From an uncultured Nioella sp. (lineage in GTDB: Bacteria > Pseudomonadota > Alphaproteobacteria > Rhodobacterales > Rhodobacteraceae), in NCBI GenBank assembly GCA_947495575.1, contig CANLZL010000001.1, positions 496,001 to 560,000 on the forward strand: 64,000 bases of DNA. The letters are read 5' to 3'. Below the pieces are notes generated by a model. The model ran no database searches, was not told the origin of the DNA, and was given only the letters and a program-made list of their open reading frames with translations. Numbering within the stretch: the stretch's first letter is position 1; every line of letters begins with the position of its first letter. Shown here piece after piece: positions 16,653-26,027 of the stretch. Both the position numbers and the translations under genes were made by a program.

Positions 16653-19259
16653 CTACTTTTTCGCGGTCTTCTTGCGCGTCGTTTTGCGTTTCTTGCCACC
16701 CTTGGCTTCGCGTTCGGCAATCAGACCAACGGCCATCTCCATAGTCACGTCAGCGGGGTCTGTCTCTTTGGGGATGGTCGCATTGACCTTTTCCCATTTG
16801 ACATACGGCCCATAGCGACCTTCCATGACGTTGACCGGACCACCGTTTTCCGGGTGTTCCCCTAATTCTTTCAACGGCTTGGCTGCGGCACCACGCCCGC
16901 CGCCCTTAGCGCGTTTTTCGGCCAGCAGTTCGACCGCACGGTTCATGCCGATCTCGAAAACGTCATTGGGGTCCTTCAGATTGGCATAGGTCGGTTTTGC
17001 GGCGCCTTCGGCCTGATGCATCACATAAGGGCCGAACCGTCCAAAGTTCGAACTTATCATGTTTCCGTCTTCGGGATGCGCGCCAATCTCGCGCGGCAGC
17101 GACAACAAGATCAGCGCCTTCTCAAGATCCATCTCCTCGGCAGACCAGCCTTTGGGCAGGCTGGCGCGGGGTGGCTTCTTGTTTTCTTCGCTGGCCTCGC
17201 CCTTTTGAATATAAGGGCCAAACCGGCCGCTGCGCAGCATTATTGCTTCGCCCTCATCATGGCCAAGGACCTTATCGCCGACCTGCATTTCCGGATCGCC
17301 GCCAATGGGGCGTGTATAGCGGCACTCAGGGTAACGAGAGCAGCCAACAAAGCCGCCGGTGCGCGATGTTTTCAGATGCAGGTTGCCTTCGCCACAAAGC
17401 GGGCAGACACGCGGATCGCTGCCATCTTCTTTGGGCGGGTAAAGCTGTGGGGCCAAAGCGGCGTCCAGCTTGTCTAGAACTTCGGTAATGCGCAGCTCGG
17501 AGGTTTCGCCGATCGCAGCCGAAAAATCTCGCCAGAATTTGGCGAGAAGCTCTTTGTAATCGGCATCCCCTGCAGAGACGTGATCCAGCTCTTCTTCCAA
17601 GTTGGCGGTGAACTCGTAGCCCACATATTGGCGGAAGAAATTCAAAAGGAAGATCGTCACGATCCGCCCTTTATCCTCTGGAATCAGGCGGTTTTTTTCT
17701 TTCCGGACATATTCACGATCCTGGATCGTGGTCACGATTGAGGCATAGGTCGATGGGCGGCCAATACCCAGTTCTTCCATCTTTTTGACCAATGTCGCCT
17801 CAGTGTAGCGCGGCGGCGGTTGCGTGTGATGTTGTAGGCCCAGAACCGCCCCATCCTCCGACAGAAGCCCCTTGGCATCTTCTTTCAGGCCGGCATGGTC
17901 TTTCTGCAAACCGCTTGCGACTTTCGCCATCGGTTCACCCTGCATAATCTGCGGCAGGCGGCGATCATCATCGCTGCTGCCAGCATCATCATCGCGGCCC
18001 TCTTCATAGACCTTCAGGAATCCGTCAAAGAGCACAACTTGACCTGTTGCGCGCAGCACTACTTGGCCGTCATCGGACGAGATATCGACCGTTGTGCGTT
18101 CTAGACGGGCACCTTCCATTTGGCTGGCAATCGTCCGCTTCCAGATCAATTCGTATAGCTTGCGCTGATCGTCTTCGCTGACCTTCAGGCTGGCGGGATC
18201 CTTGGACATATCCGTGGGGCGGATACATTCGTGGGCTTCCTGTGCGTTCTTGGCTTTATTCTTATAAATCCGGGGGCTACCAGGAAGGTATTCGGCACCG
18301 TAGCGGTCCTTGATCGTGTCGCGGGCGGCGGCCACGGCCTCCGGCGCCATGTCGATCCCATCGGTCCGCATATAAGTGATGTGCCCGGCTTCATAGAGAC
18401 GTTGGGCGGTCGACATGGTCTGACGTGCACCAAATCCAAACTTGCGACTTGCCTCTTGTTGCAGGGTGGAAGTCATGAACGGGGCTGAGGGGTTGCGAGA
18501 TCCAGGGCGTGCCTCGACCGAACTGGCGGTCAGATTGCGTGATGCGACGGCCTGAACGGCCATGCTTGCCTTGGCCTCATTGGCCAGATCGAACCTATCC
18601 AGCTTATCGCCGGCCAATGTTGTCAGACGCGCTTCAAACTGTTGACCGCGTGGCGTTTCCATCAGGGCCTTCACGGACCAGTATTCGCGCGGATTGAAGC
18701 CCTCAATCTCCATCTCGCGTTCAACGATCAAGCGTAGACAGACCGACTGCACGCGGCCGGCAGATCGGGCACCGGGCAGCTTGCGCCACAAGACCGGCGA
18801 CAGGTTGAAACCCACAAGGTAATCAAGCGCCCGGCGGGCAAGATAGGCCTCAACCAAGGGCGCATCCACCTGACGCGGGTTCTGCATCGCCTCGGTTACG
18901 GCAGATTTGGTGATGGCGTTAAAGACAACCCGGCTGACTGGGGTGTCCTTCTTGATGGCGCGGCGTTTGCGCAGCGCTTCCTCAAGGTGCCAACTGATTG
19001 CTTCACCTTCACGGTCGGGGTCGGTTGCAAGGATCAGGGCATTGTCATCTTTCAGCGCATCGGCGATGGCTTTCACATGTTTGCGGCTGTCTGTGCCAAC
19101 CTCCCATTTCATTTCGAAATCATTTTCGGTGTCGACCGAGCCGTCCTTGGGCGGCAAATCGCGGACATGGCCGTAAGAGGCCAAAACGGTGTAGTCCTTA
19201 CCAAGGTATTTATTGATTGTTTTGGCCTTGGCAGGCGATTCCACGACAACAACGGGCAT
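16653..19259 (-). CDS. topA: DNA topoisomerase I
   Basis: The 868-residue type IA topoisomerase relaxes negative supercoils. The Toprim domain starts at residue 1 (VVVESPAKAKTINKYLG) and contains the acidic ATDPDREGE (78-86). The nicking tyrosine is Y296 in GHITYMRTDG. A C4 zinc ribbon follows at about residue 600 (CPLC, GCSRYPEC), then several topoisomerase C-terminal repeats of the FGPYV type (GRFGPYIQKG, GRFGPYVMHQ, GRYGPYVKW), as in other alphaproteobacteria. The protein ends with a lysine-arginine tail (GKKRKTTRKKTAKK) that probably binds DNA or RNA polymerase. It lies downstream of tldD and dprA, with 197 bases and probably its own promoter between it and dprA. Confidence 0.97.
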   Translation of the reverse strand: MPVVVVESPAKAKTINKYLGKDYTVLASYGHVRDLPPKDGSVDTENDFEMKWEVGTDSRKHVKAIADALKDDNALILATDPDREGEAISWHLEEALRKRRAIKKDTPVSRVVFNAITKSAVTEAMQNPRQVDAPLVEAYLARRALDYLVGFNLSPVLWRKLPGARSAGRVQSVCLRLIVEREMEIEGFNPREYWSVKALMETPRGQQFEARLTTLAGDKLDRFDLANEAKASMAVQAVASRNLTASSVEARPGSRNPSAPFMTSTLQQEASRKFGFGARQTMSTAQRLYEAGHITYMRTDGIDMAPEAVAAARDTIKDRYGAEYLPGSPRIYKNKAKNAQEAHECIRPTDMSKDPASLKVSEDDQRKLYELIWKRTIASQMEGARLERTTVDISSDDGQVVLRATGQVVLFDGFLKVYEEGRDDDAGSSDDDRRLPQIMQGEPMAKVASGLQKDHAGLKEDAKGLLSEDGAVLGLQHHTQPPPRYTEATLVKKMEELGIGRPSTYASIVTTIQDREYVRKEKNRLIPEDKGRIVTIFLLNFFRQYVGYEFTANLEEELDHVSAGDADYKELLAKFWRDFSAAIGETSELRITEVLDKLDAALAPQLYPPKEDGSDPRVCPLCGEGNLHLKTSRTGGFVGCSRYPECRYTRPIGGDPEMQVGDKVLGHDEGEAIMLRSGRFGPYIQKGEASEENKKPPRASLPKGWSAEEMDLEKALILLSLPREIGAHPEDGNMISSNFGRFGPYVMHQAEGAAKPTYANLKDPNDVFEIGMNRAVELLAEKRAKGGGRGAAAKPLKELGEHPENGGPVNVMEGRYGPYVKWEKVNATIPKETDPADVTMEMAVGLIAEREAKGGKKRKTTRKKTAKK

Positions 19260-19321
19260 ATGCGGTTAAACCTTCAAAATCGAAATACGAGCGGGGCTAG
19301 ATGTGGCGTGAAGATATGTCT

Positions 19322-19327
19322 TGTCAA
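19322..19327 (-). promoter_or_regulatory. Candidate -35 element upstream of topA
   Basis: A perfect TTGACA occurs on the minus strand about 62 bases before the topA start. The region 17 to 19 bases downstream reads ACATCTAG, a poor -10, so only the -35 is marked. Confidence 0.3.
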
Positions 19328-19364
19328 TGCATGTTCCGCAAATGACTTTTTTGAGGGATCGGGT

Positions 19365-19382
19365 CTTGTTCTTTAGAACAAG
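19365..19382. repeat. 18-base perfect palindrome upstream of topA
   Basis: CTTGTTCT and AGAACAAG flank a TT centre between the dprA stop and the topA start. No T-tract follows on either strand, so an operator is as likely as a terminator. It lies about 40 bases upstream of the candidate topA -35 element. Confidence 0.5.
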
Positions 19383-19456
19383 GGTGATTTCAGGGGTAGA
19401 AAGAAAGATTTTTCGTGTCCTGACATGACTACGAAGAGAGAGAGATGTTGCACAAA

Positions 19457-20701
19457 CTAACGGCGCTTGTGGGGTGCACCACCTTGAGGATTGATGGCGG
19501 CAGCGTCACCCGCTTTGACGGCGCGCATGATCAGACCGCCGGGTTGGCGTTCAACTTCGCCCTCCAGTTCAAGCGCAGCGAGCGTCGCAGCAGCGTCAGG
19601 GGCGGGGGCACCGATATCGCGCAACAATTGATCCTCTGATACCGGGGAGGGGCCAAGCTGGTCCAGGATGCGGGCGTTCAGCGCTACACGGTCGCGCCAG
19701 TCGCGTTCGGGTGTCCCTTTGGGAACTTCTGGTGGCGCATTCGGAGCAGAGAGAGGGAGGGACGACTGCAAAGGCCGATCCGTTTGCGCAAGCGGGCCCA
19801 GAGCCTCGATCACGTCGGATGCATTGCGAACAAGTGTGGCGCCATCGCGGATCAGGAGATTGCATCCCCCCGCACGTGCATCCATCGGGTGGCCGGGCAC
19901 GGCCAGAACCTCGCGCCCTTGATCTAGCGCGTTTCGCGCGGTGATCATCGAACCAGAGCGCGCGGCAGCTTCAACCACGACTACGGCCTGCGCCAACCCT
20001 GAAATGATGCGGTTTCGGCGCGGAAAATGGCGTGCCTGAGGTTGCAGACCAAAAGGCTGTTCCGTGAGGCGCAGGCCCTTTTGGGCGAGATCATGAAAGA
20101 GATCGGTGTTTTCGGCTGGGTATAGAACATCTAGCCCCCCCGCCTGCACGCCGATGGTCCCGCCTCCAAGCGCGGCAGTATGGGCCAATGCGTCGATGCC
20201 GCGCGCCAGACCGGACACAACAATATAGCCCGCATCCGATAGATCGCCCGAGAGTTTTCGGGCCATACGCGCGCCCAAGGAGGAGGCGTTGCGGGTGCCA
20301 ACAAGCGCAATTGTCGGGCGGGCGAGAAGGTCAATCCTTCCCAAAGCCCATATCAGTGGCGGCGCGTCCGGCACGTCCAGCAACGCGGGCGGGTAGTCGC
20401 GATCGCCAAGGCACAGCAGTCGCGCGCCCATGCGTCTGGCGGCTGCAAATTCGGCCCGAATTACGCCTTCCGGGCAGGGGGTATATGTTGAGACGCCAGC
20501 CTTTGCAGCCACACCCGGCAGGGCCGAAAGGGACGAAGCGGCGTTACCGTGTTCTGCCATTAATCTGCGGTATGTCGACGGACCGACCCGGCGTGAGCGA
20601 ATGAGACGCAGACGGTTGAAGCGTTCTTCTGAATCCTTGGCCGGGCCAGGGCAGTAGCCAGCCGCTGTTTCTGCGAAGCCTGAGTCGAATTCAACATACA
20701 T
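19457..20701 (-). CDS. dprA: DNA-processing protein DprA
   Basis: The 414-residue protein binds incoming single-stranded DNA and loads RecA in natural transformation. The Rossmann-like core has ALVGTRNASSLGARMARKL (133-150), VVSGLARGIDALAHTAAL (161-178) and FPRRNRIISGLAQAVVVVEA (226 onward), all characteristic. An N-terminal helical region carries LRLIRSRRVGPSTYRRLMAEHG, and the C-terminal 65 residues form the DprA winged helix (LLRDIGAPAPDAAATLAALELEGEVERQPGG). The start at 20701 is preferred because longer in-frame starts add residues unlike the family. It lies between tldD and topA on the same strand. Its presence suggests competence or at least uptake-DNA processing. Confidence 0.93.
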   Translation of the reverse strand: MYVEFDSGFAETAAGYCPGPAKDSEERFNRLRLIRSRRVGPSTYRRLMAEHGNAASSLSALPGVAAKAGVSTYTPCPEGVIRAEFAAARRMGARLLCLGDRDYPPALLDVPDAPPLIWALGRIDLLARPTIALVGTRNASSLGARMARKLSGDLSDAGYIVVSGLARGIDALAHTAALGGGTIGVQAGGLDVLYPAENTDLFHDLAQKGLRLTEQPFGLQPQARHFPRRNRIISGLAQAVVVVEAAARSGSMITARNALDQGREVLAVPGHPMDARAGGCNLLIRDGATLVRNASDVIEALGPLAQTDRPLQSSLPLSAPNAPPEVPKGTPERDWRDRVALNARILDQLGPSPVSEDQLLRDIGAPAPDAAATLAALELEGEVERQPGGLIMRAVKAGDAAAINPQGGAPHKRR

Positions 20702-20788
20702 GCCCCAAATTTGGGACAGATTGGTTAACGGGGGGTTAGCGAGTTTGAGCAACGTGCCGCGCTTGGGCAGACGCCACCCACCCGTCCC

Positions 20789-20808
20789 GTTGCCCCAGGC
20801 GGGGCAAC
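20789..20808 (-). terminator. GC-rich hairpin just after tldD
   Basis: GTTGCCCC and GGGGCAAC form a perfect eight-base stem with a four-base loop, six bases after the tldD stop. There is no T-tract, so it may act as an mRNA 3' stabiliser or a weak terminator. Confidence 0.5.
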
Positions 20809-20814
20809 ACCTGA

Positions 20815-22239
20815 CTAGGCCGCCGAGCCGCCGACGGTGAGACCACCAATCAATAGCGTCGGCTGGCCAACGCCGACCGGCACCCATTGCCCAGCCTTGC
20901 CGCAGGTTCCCATCCCGGGATCGAGGGCCATATCATTGCCCACCGCCCGAATTTGCTTGAGCGCGGTTGCGCCATCGCCGATCAACGTGGCCCCCTTGAC
21001 CGGTGCGCCAACTTTTCCGTTTTGGACGCGGTACGCCTCGGTGCAGGAAAAGACGAATTTGCCGTTGGTGATATCAACCTGACCGCCGCCAAACCCCACG
21101 GCATAGATGCCGTCCTTTACGTCAGCGACGATATCCCCCGGCGTCACATCGCCGCCCAGCATATAGGTGTTGGTCATCCTCGGCATCGGCGCATGGGCGT
21201 GGCTTTCACGGCGGCCATTGCCGGTTGGCGACACACCCATTAGACGCGCATTCTGCCTGTCCTGCATGAAGCCCACGAGGACACCGTCTTCAATCAACGT
21301 GGTTTTGGAACTTGGTGTGCCTTCATCATCGACAGTGAGCGAGCCGCGGCGGTCCGGGATCGTGCCGTCATCCAGCACGGTTACACCCCTTGCCGCAACT
21401 TGCTGACCCAGGAGACCTGCAAAGGCGGAACTCTTCTTGCGGTTGAAATCACCCTCAAGCCCGTGACCAACAGCTTCATGCAACAAGATGCCGGGCCAGC
21501 CCGGCCCGAGCGCCACATCCATGATGCCAGCCGGAGCAGGGATAGCTTCCAAATTGACCAAAGCAATGCGCAATGCCTCCGTCGCCAGATCCTGCCAACG
21601 CCCGGCTTCCAGCCAACCTGACAGCGCGATCCGGCCGCCACCACCGGACGAACCAGACTCGCGCCGCCCATTTTCCTCGACAATGACCGAGATATTGCCG
21701 CGCACCATCGGACGGGAATCGCGTACATGGATGCCATCCGGGCGCAGGATTTCGACCTCCTGATGAGCGGCGGCAAGGCTGGCCGAAACCTGAACAACCC
21801 GGGCGTCCAATTGCCGGGCAAAGGCGTCAATTTCTTTCAACACATCCAGCTTCACGGCGAATCCGGCATCGGCCATCGGGTCTTGATCGCCATAGAGCCG
21901 TTGATTCGTCGCAGATGGGGCCGCGGCCCAAGTGCCGCCACCATCACCGACGGCCAATCGCGCAGTTTCTGCGGCGCGCCTTAGGGCGGCCTCGGAAATC
22001 TCTGTCGAATGAGCATAACCAGCAAACTCGCCACGAACTGCGCGCAGGCCAAATCCCTCTGACGCGTCGTAGCTGGCCGTTTTCACCCGCCCATCCTCAA
22101 AAAGCAGCATTTCCGAGCGTTTTCTCTCCAGAAACAGCTCTCCGTCGTCAGCGCCGGCAGTGGCTGCCTGCAGAACGCGCAGTGCGGCGTCTTGGTCGAT
22201 TTGCGTCTCAAAGGGGCGGAAGGGGCTGTTTTCTGTCAT
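20815..22239 (-). CDS. tldD: Metalloprotease TldD
   Basis: The 474-residue protein is a TldD/PmbA-family zinc protease; with TldE it degrades small unfolded peptides and matures some modified peptides. The zinc motif HEAVGHG provides H254, E255 and H259, and a C-terminal cysteine in MGTCGKAGQWVPVGVGQP is the expected third ligand. Family segments such as SYDASEGFGLRAVRGEFAGYAHSTEIS and VTVLDDGTIPDRRGSLTVDDEGTP are clear. The start at MTENSPF is chosen over an ATG eight codons upstream because the extra residues lack similarity and an AAAGG ribosome site fits. It is divergent from coxB. TldE/PmbA is not in the window. Confidence 0.95.
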   Translation of the reverse strand: MTENSPFRPFETQIDQDAALRVLQAATAGADDGELFLERKRSEMLLFEDGRVKTASYDASEGFGLRAVRGEFAGYAHSTEISEAALRRAAETARLAVGDGGGTWAAAPSATNQRLYGDQDPMADAGFAVKLDVLKEIDAFARQLDARVVQVSASLAAAHQEVEILRPDGIHVRDSRPMVRGNISVIVEENGRRESGSSGGGGRIALSGWLEAGRWQDLATEALRIALVNLEAIPAPAGIMDVALGPGWPGILLHEAVGHGLEGDFNRKKSSAFAGLLGQQVAARGVTVLDDGTIPDRRGSLTVDDEGTPSSKTTLIEDGVLVGFMQDRQNARLMGVSPTGNGRRESHAHAPMPRMTNTYMLGGDVTPGDIVADVKDGIYAVGFGGGQVDITNGKFVFSCTEAYRVQNGKVGAPVKGATLIGDGATALKQIRAVGNDMALDPGMGTCGKAGQWVPVGVGQPTLLIGGLTVGGSAA

Positions 22240-22411
22240 GAAATGGGGCCTTTCGGGGCGCAAAAATGATCTGGATCAGATTTGATCGGGGTGAGACATT
22301 TTTCACCACTGTCTTGTCTTGTTCCACTCTATATGGTTCATCACGACATATACGCAACGGGGGGCCGGTTATGCCGGATTGGCGTATCCCCGCAAGGACA
22401 GGACGATAAGA

Positions 22412-23356
22412 ATGCGACTTCTTAAGAAGCTGAACGGCCTTTGGGCCGGTCTTGGTGCAACTGCCGCCGCAACTGGCGCATGGGCCCAATCGAACCCGGA
22501 AGGCCTGGAGATCATTGGCGCACCAGTGGATCGCGTGTGGGGCTTTCAGCCTGCCGCAACCGGTCTGGCCGAACAGATCCACTTCCTCGACAACATGATT
22601 TTGGTGATCATCACCGTCATTTCGCTTTTCGTGATGGCGCTGCTGGCGTGGGTGATCATCCGCCACAATGCACGGTCTAACCCGACACCTGCGACCTTCA
22701 GCCATAACACACCCATCGAGGTCACCTGGACCGTGGTTCCACTTGGGATTCTGGTCTTTATTGGTGCGTTCAGCCTGCCGGTTCTGTTCAACCAGCAGGA
22801 GATTCCCGAAGGTGACGTTGTGATCAAGGTCACCGGCCACCAGTGGTATTGGACCTATGAATACCCTGAGCATGACATCGAGTTTGACAGCTTCATGCTG
22901 GGTGGGGCGAATGACATCGACGCACAGGCCGCTGGCGCGACCCCGGGCGTTCTGGATGATGTCATGGAAGAATATCTTGAAGGCCGTGGCTGGAGCCGGG
23001 ACGAATTCCTGCTGGCCACCGATACCATTGTTGTTGTTCCGACCGGTCAGGTTGTCGTGATGCAAGTCACAGCCGATGACGTGATTCACTCCTGGACCAT
23101 TCCGGCCTTTGGCGTGAAGCAGGATGGCGTTCCAGGCCGACTGGCCGAGTTGTGGTTCGAAGTGGAACCCGGCATGGAAGGCATCTATTTTGGTCAGTGT
23201 TCTGAACTTTGTGGTCAGGCGCACTCCTACATGCCGATCACCGTTGCTGCTGTAGAGCCTGCCGTTTACGAAGCTTGGCTGGCCTCAGGCGGCACTGATA
23301 TCGCCATGGTTCTGGATGGCGAAGTGCGTGAGCTTGAACTCGCTCTGGCCGAGTAA
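22412..23356 (+). CDS. ctaC: Cytochrome c oxidase subunit II
   Basis: The 314-residue protein carries the binuclear CuA site that accepts electrons from cytochrome c in aa3-type oxidase. A signal peptide covers roughly residues 1-26 (cleavage near AWAQ). Two membrane helices follow (about 62-83 and 107-126). The CuA ligands are H226, C263, C267, H271 and M274 in HSWTIPAFG and QCSELCGQAHSYM. Residues about 162-198 form an insertion typical of alphaproteobacterial subunit II. The ATG at 22412 starts the signal peptide and has a GGACAGGA-type ribosome site; a start at 22319 would add 31 unlikely residues. It leads the oxidase assembly cluster. Subunit I is not here. Confidence 0.97.
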   Translation: MRLLKKLNGLWAGLGATAAATGAWAQSNPEGLEIIGAPVDRVWGFQPAATGLAEQIHFLDNMILVIITVISLFVMALLAWVIIRHNARSNPTPATFSHNTPIEVTWTVVPLGILVFIGAFSLPVLFNQQEIPEGDVVIKVTGHQWYWTYEYPEHDIEFDSFMLGGANDIDAQAAGATPGVLDDVMEEYLEGRGWSRDEFLLATDTIVVVPTGQVVVMQVTADDVIHSWTIPAFGVKQDGVPGRLAELWFEVEPGMEGIYFGQCSELCGQAHSYMPITVAAVEPAVYEAWLASGGTDIAMVLDGEVRELELALAE

Positions 23357-23365
23357 ACCATTTTG

Positions 23366-23402
23366 TCGCGCCGCGGGGGGACTGTCCTCCTCTGCGGCGC
23401 GA
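23366..23402 (+). promoter_or_regulatory. Strong GC-rich hairpin between ctaC and ctaB
   Basis: TCGCGCCGC and GCGGCGCGA are perfect nine-base arms, with further G-rich to C-rich pairing inside. The hairpin starts nine bases after the ctaC stop and lacks a T-tract. It could stabilise the ctaC mRNA or reduce read-through, so that subunit II is made in excess over the downstream assembly factors. Confidence 0.5.
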
Positions 23403-23447
23403 TCTATCTGATGACGCAACCAAACCGATGACCCAAAGGGACTGGCA

Positions 23448-24386
23448 ATGAGCGATTTCACCGCGAATACCCAAGCCACACCGGGCGAAGCCGAGTTCGG
23501 AGATTACTTTGCGCTTTTGAAGCCGCGAGTGATGTCTCTTGTTGTGTTCACGGCCTTTGTCGGCCTGATGGTCGCACCGATTGGCGTGCCGCCGGTTGTT
23601 GGTTTTGCGGCCATATTGTTCATTGCATTGGGCGGTGGCGCCTCGGGCGCGCTCAACATGTGGTACGATGCAGATATTGATCAGGTGATGCGCCGCACAG
23701 CCAACCGTCCGATTCCGGCGGGCAAGGTGACCCCGGGCGAGGCAAAGACCCTTGGCCTTTGGCTGTCCTTCATCTCGGTTGTGATGCTGGGGCTGGCGGC
23801 GAACTGGTTCGCGGCTGGTTTCTTGGCCTTCACGATCTTCTTCTACGCTGTCATCTACACGATGTGGCTGAAGCGCTCGACGCCGCAAAACATCGTTATC
23901 GGTGGCGCGGCAGGGGCCTTTCCCCCGATGATCGGTTGGGCCGTGGCGACTGGCGGCGTGTCCGTCGAATCTGTTCTCATGTTCATGATCATCTTCATGT
24001 GGACGCCGCCCCATTTCTGGGCGCTGGCAATGTTTATGAAATCGGACTACCACAAGGCCGATGTGCCGATGCTGACCGTCACGCATGGGCGGCCCTATAC
24101 GCGCAAAATGATCCTGGCCTATACGGTGCTGCTGGCGCCGATTGCACTTGGCATTGGCTTCACCTCTATCGGTGGCCCTGTTTATCTGGCGGCCGCTGTT
24201 GTGCTCAATATCCTGTTCCTGAAAGGGGCCTGGACCATCTGGCGGCGGGATGAGGCGGCAGCGGAGGCCGACGAATACGGTGTCGAGAAACGATATTTCC
24301 GCTTCTCGCTTCTTTATCTCTTCCTTCACTTCTCAGCACTGCTGGCGCAAGCTGGACTGGCTGCCTTAAATCTGGGAGCTTGGTGA
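23448..24386 (+). CDS. ctaB: Protoheme IX farnesyltransferase (heme O synthase)
   Basis: The 312-residue polytopic membrane enzyme adds a farnesyl group to heme b to make heme o, the precursor of heme a for the oxidase. The prenyltransferase motif [21 protein letters not shown] (about 67-87) supplies the Mg-diphosphate-binding aspartates, and a second conserved loop is [14 protein letters not shown]. About eight hydrophobic segments are visible. The position between ctaC and ctaG is the standard alphaproteobacterial arrangement. Heme A synthase (ctaA) is not in the window. Confidence 0.96.
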   Translation: MSDFTANTQATPGEAEFGDYFALLKPRVMSLVVFTAFVGLMVAPIGVPPVVGFAAILFIALGGGASGALNMWYDADIDQVMRRTANRPIPAGKVTPGEAKTLGLWLSFISVVMLGLAANWFAAGFLAFTIFFYAVIYTMWLKRSTPQNIVIGGAAGAFPPMIGWAVATGGVSVESVLMFMIIFMWTPPHFWALAMFMKSDYHKADVPMLTVTHGRPYTRKMILAYTVLLAPIALGIGFTSIGGPVYLAAAVVLNILFLKGAWTIWRRDEAAAEADEYGVEKRYFRFSLLYLFLHFSALLAQAGLAALNLGAW

Positions 24387-24387
24387 C

Positions 24388-24579
24388 ATGCCAATCACGG
24401 AAACATCCGACCTGCATCAGCGCCGCTTTGGCCGCAATCTGGGCGTCGCGCTGACCCTTCTGGGCTTTGTCGCACTGGTCTTTTTCCTGACCATGTCCAA
24501 GATCCGCAATGGTGGCCAAGTCGAAGCCTTTGACCATTCCGTGCGCCCGTCGATCACAACCGAAGGGGAGAGCCAATGA
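24388..24579 (+). CDS. Small single-pass membrane protein of the cox cluster
   Basis: The 63-residue protein has one membrane segment at about residues 18-36 (LGVALTLLGFVALVFFLTM) with a basic N-terminal side, then a polar tail. Similar small open reading frames sit between ctaB and ctaG in Paracoccus and Rhodobacter relatives and are treated as oxidase-assembly associated. One base separates it from ctaB, and its stop overlaps the ctaG start by four bases. The mechanism is unknown; a scaffold or assembly role is inferred from conservation of place. Confidence 0.8.
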   Translation: MPITETSDLHQRRFGRNLGVALTLLGFVALVFFLTMSKIRNGGQVEAFDHSVRPSITTEGESQ

Positions 24580-25145
24580 GCGCAGCCACCCCCAACCACG
24601 CCAAAACTGTTTGGAAACTGGTGGGTGTCGTGACCTTCATGGGCGCGCTTGGCTGGGCATCCGTGCCGCTCTACGATCTCTTTTGTCGCGTGACTGGCTA
24701 TGGCGGTACGACCAATGTTGCTGAACAGGGCAGCGATCAGATTTTGGATGAAACCATTCTGGTCCGCTTTGACGCCTCGCTGGAATCCGGCATGCCTTGG
24801 GAGTTTGAGCCGCCCGCCGAACCAATGGAACTGCGCATAGGGGAAACAGGGCTGGCCTTTTATACGGCCTATAACCCGACGGATCGCGCTATCGCTGGCA
24901 CTGCGACCTTCAACGTCGCGCCCTATGCTGGCGGCGCCTATTTCTCAAAAATTGCCTGTTTCTGTTTCACTGAGCAGGTGTTGCAGCCCGGTGAACGAGT
25001 TGAGATGCCTGTTACGTTTTTTGTCGATCCCGAGATCATGAATGATCCCGAGGCACGCGGCATTCCCGCCCTCACCTTGTCCTATACGTTCTTCGAAACG
25101 GACATGCCCGATAATGAATACGCCGCGTTGCAAGACGGCGAATAA
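24576..25145 (+). CDS. ctaG: Cytochrome c oxidase assembly protein CtaG (Cox11)
   Basis: The 189-residue protein is the copper chaperone that delivers copper to the CuB site of subunit I. A single N-terminal membrane anchor (about 13-32) is followed by the periplasmic domain. Copper-related cysteines are C37 in YDLFCRVTGYGG and the CFC pair C128/C130 in SKIACFCFTEQ, and the family's VFFVDPE-like stretch is present (TFFVDPEIMND). It starts inside the previous stop codon (ATGA), so the two are co-translated. It is followed by ctaE after 28 bases. Confidence 0.96.
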   Translation: MSAATPNHAKTVWKLVGVVTFMGALGWASVPLYDLFCRVTGYGGTTNVAEQGSDQILDETILVRFDASLESGMPWEFEPPAEPMELRIGETGLAFYTAYNPTDRAIAGTATFNVAPYAGGAYFSKIACFCFTEQVLQPGERVEMPVTFFVDPEIMNDPEARGIPALTLSYTFFETDMPDNEYAALQDGE

Positions 25146-25173
25146 CTAACCCACGCAAAGGACCGCGACCGTT

Positions 25174-25980
25174 ATGGCCCACGCAAAGAACCACGATTAT
25201 CACATTCTGACGCCGTCAATTTATCCCTTCCTTGGGGCGATTGCGGCCTTCTGTTTGCTTGCAGGCGCAGCGATTTGGATCAAATACGATGTTCCATGGC
25301 TTTGTGTCGCGGGCTTTGTTGGCACGCTATACGTCATGTTCGGCTGGTGGAAAGACATGGTCGGCGAAGGCAATGGCGGCATTGATCATACGCCGGTCGT
25401 GCGCATCGGCCTGCGCTATGGCTTCATCCTGTTCATCTTGTCCGAGGTCATGTTCTTCCTCGCGTGGTTCTGGGCCTTCTTCAAGCACATGATCTACCCG
25501 ATGAGTGAATATGTCGGAAACGACTATGTGATCCCCGAGATCCATGCAGTGGACCCATTCCATTTGCCGCTGATCAACACTCTGGTTCTGCTGCTGTCCG
25601 GTTGTGCCGTAACCTGGGCCCACCACGCGCTTGTGCATGAGAACAACCGCAAAGACCTGATCTGGGGCCTGACCATCGGTATCGTTCTGGGCATTGCATT
25701 TACGGCTCTGCAGGCCTTTGAATATTGGGAATTGATCGCGCATGAAGGTTGGTCCTTTGGCGGCGACCGCTTCTACGGCACCTTCTTCATGGCGACCGGT
25801 TTCCACGGCTTCCACGTGATTATCGGGACGATCTTCCTGACGGTGTGCCTGTTCCGGGCGATCAATGGTGACTTTACTCCAGAGCGTCACGCCGGATTCG
25901 AAGCGGCTGCATGGTACTGGCACTTTGTTGATGTAGTCTGGCTGTTCCTGTTCTTCGCGGTTTACATCTGGGGACAGTAA
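25174..25980 (+). CDS. ctaE: Cytochrome c oxidase subunit III
   Basis: The 268-residue protein has seven hydrophobic segments and matches subunit [21 protein letters not shown] at the N terminus, [19 protein letters not shown], and [20 protein letters not shown] with the C-terminal [21 protein letters not shown]. It stabilises the oxidase core and supports proton uptake. It is the last of the tight ctaC to ctaE series. A hairpin and a Rhodobacterales-type intergenic repeat follow. Confidence 0.97.
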   Translation: MAHAKNHDYHILTPSIYPFLGAIAAFCLLAGAAIWIKYDVPWLCVAGFVGTLYVMFGWWKDMVGEGNGGIDHTPVVRIGLRYGFILFILSEVMFFLAWFWAFFKHMIYPMSEYVGNDYVIPEIHAVDPFHLPLINTLVLLLSGCAVTWAHHALVHENNRKDLIWGLTIGIVLGIAFTALQAFEYWELIAHEGWSFGGDRFYGTFFMATGFHGFHVIIGTIFLTVCLFRAINGDFTPERHAGFEAAAWYWHFVDVVWLFLFFAVYIWGQ

Positions 25981-26000
25981 CAAACGGAACGTGCAGTCTT

Positions 26001-26021
26001 CCTGCCTGACTGCGTGGCAGG
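26001..26021 (+). terminator. Hairpin downstream of ctaE
   Basis: CCTGCC and GGCAGG form a perfect six-base stem with a nine-base loop, 20 bases after the ctaE stop. No T-tract follows, so terminator function is uncertain. Confidence 0.35.
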
Positions 26022-26027
26022 CTCTCG

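Noticed and set aside
22208-24329. Long minus-strand open frames covering ctaC and ctaB
   Set aside because: They are antisense to conserved oxidase genes whose motifs are intact, so they are shadows.
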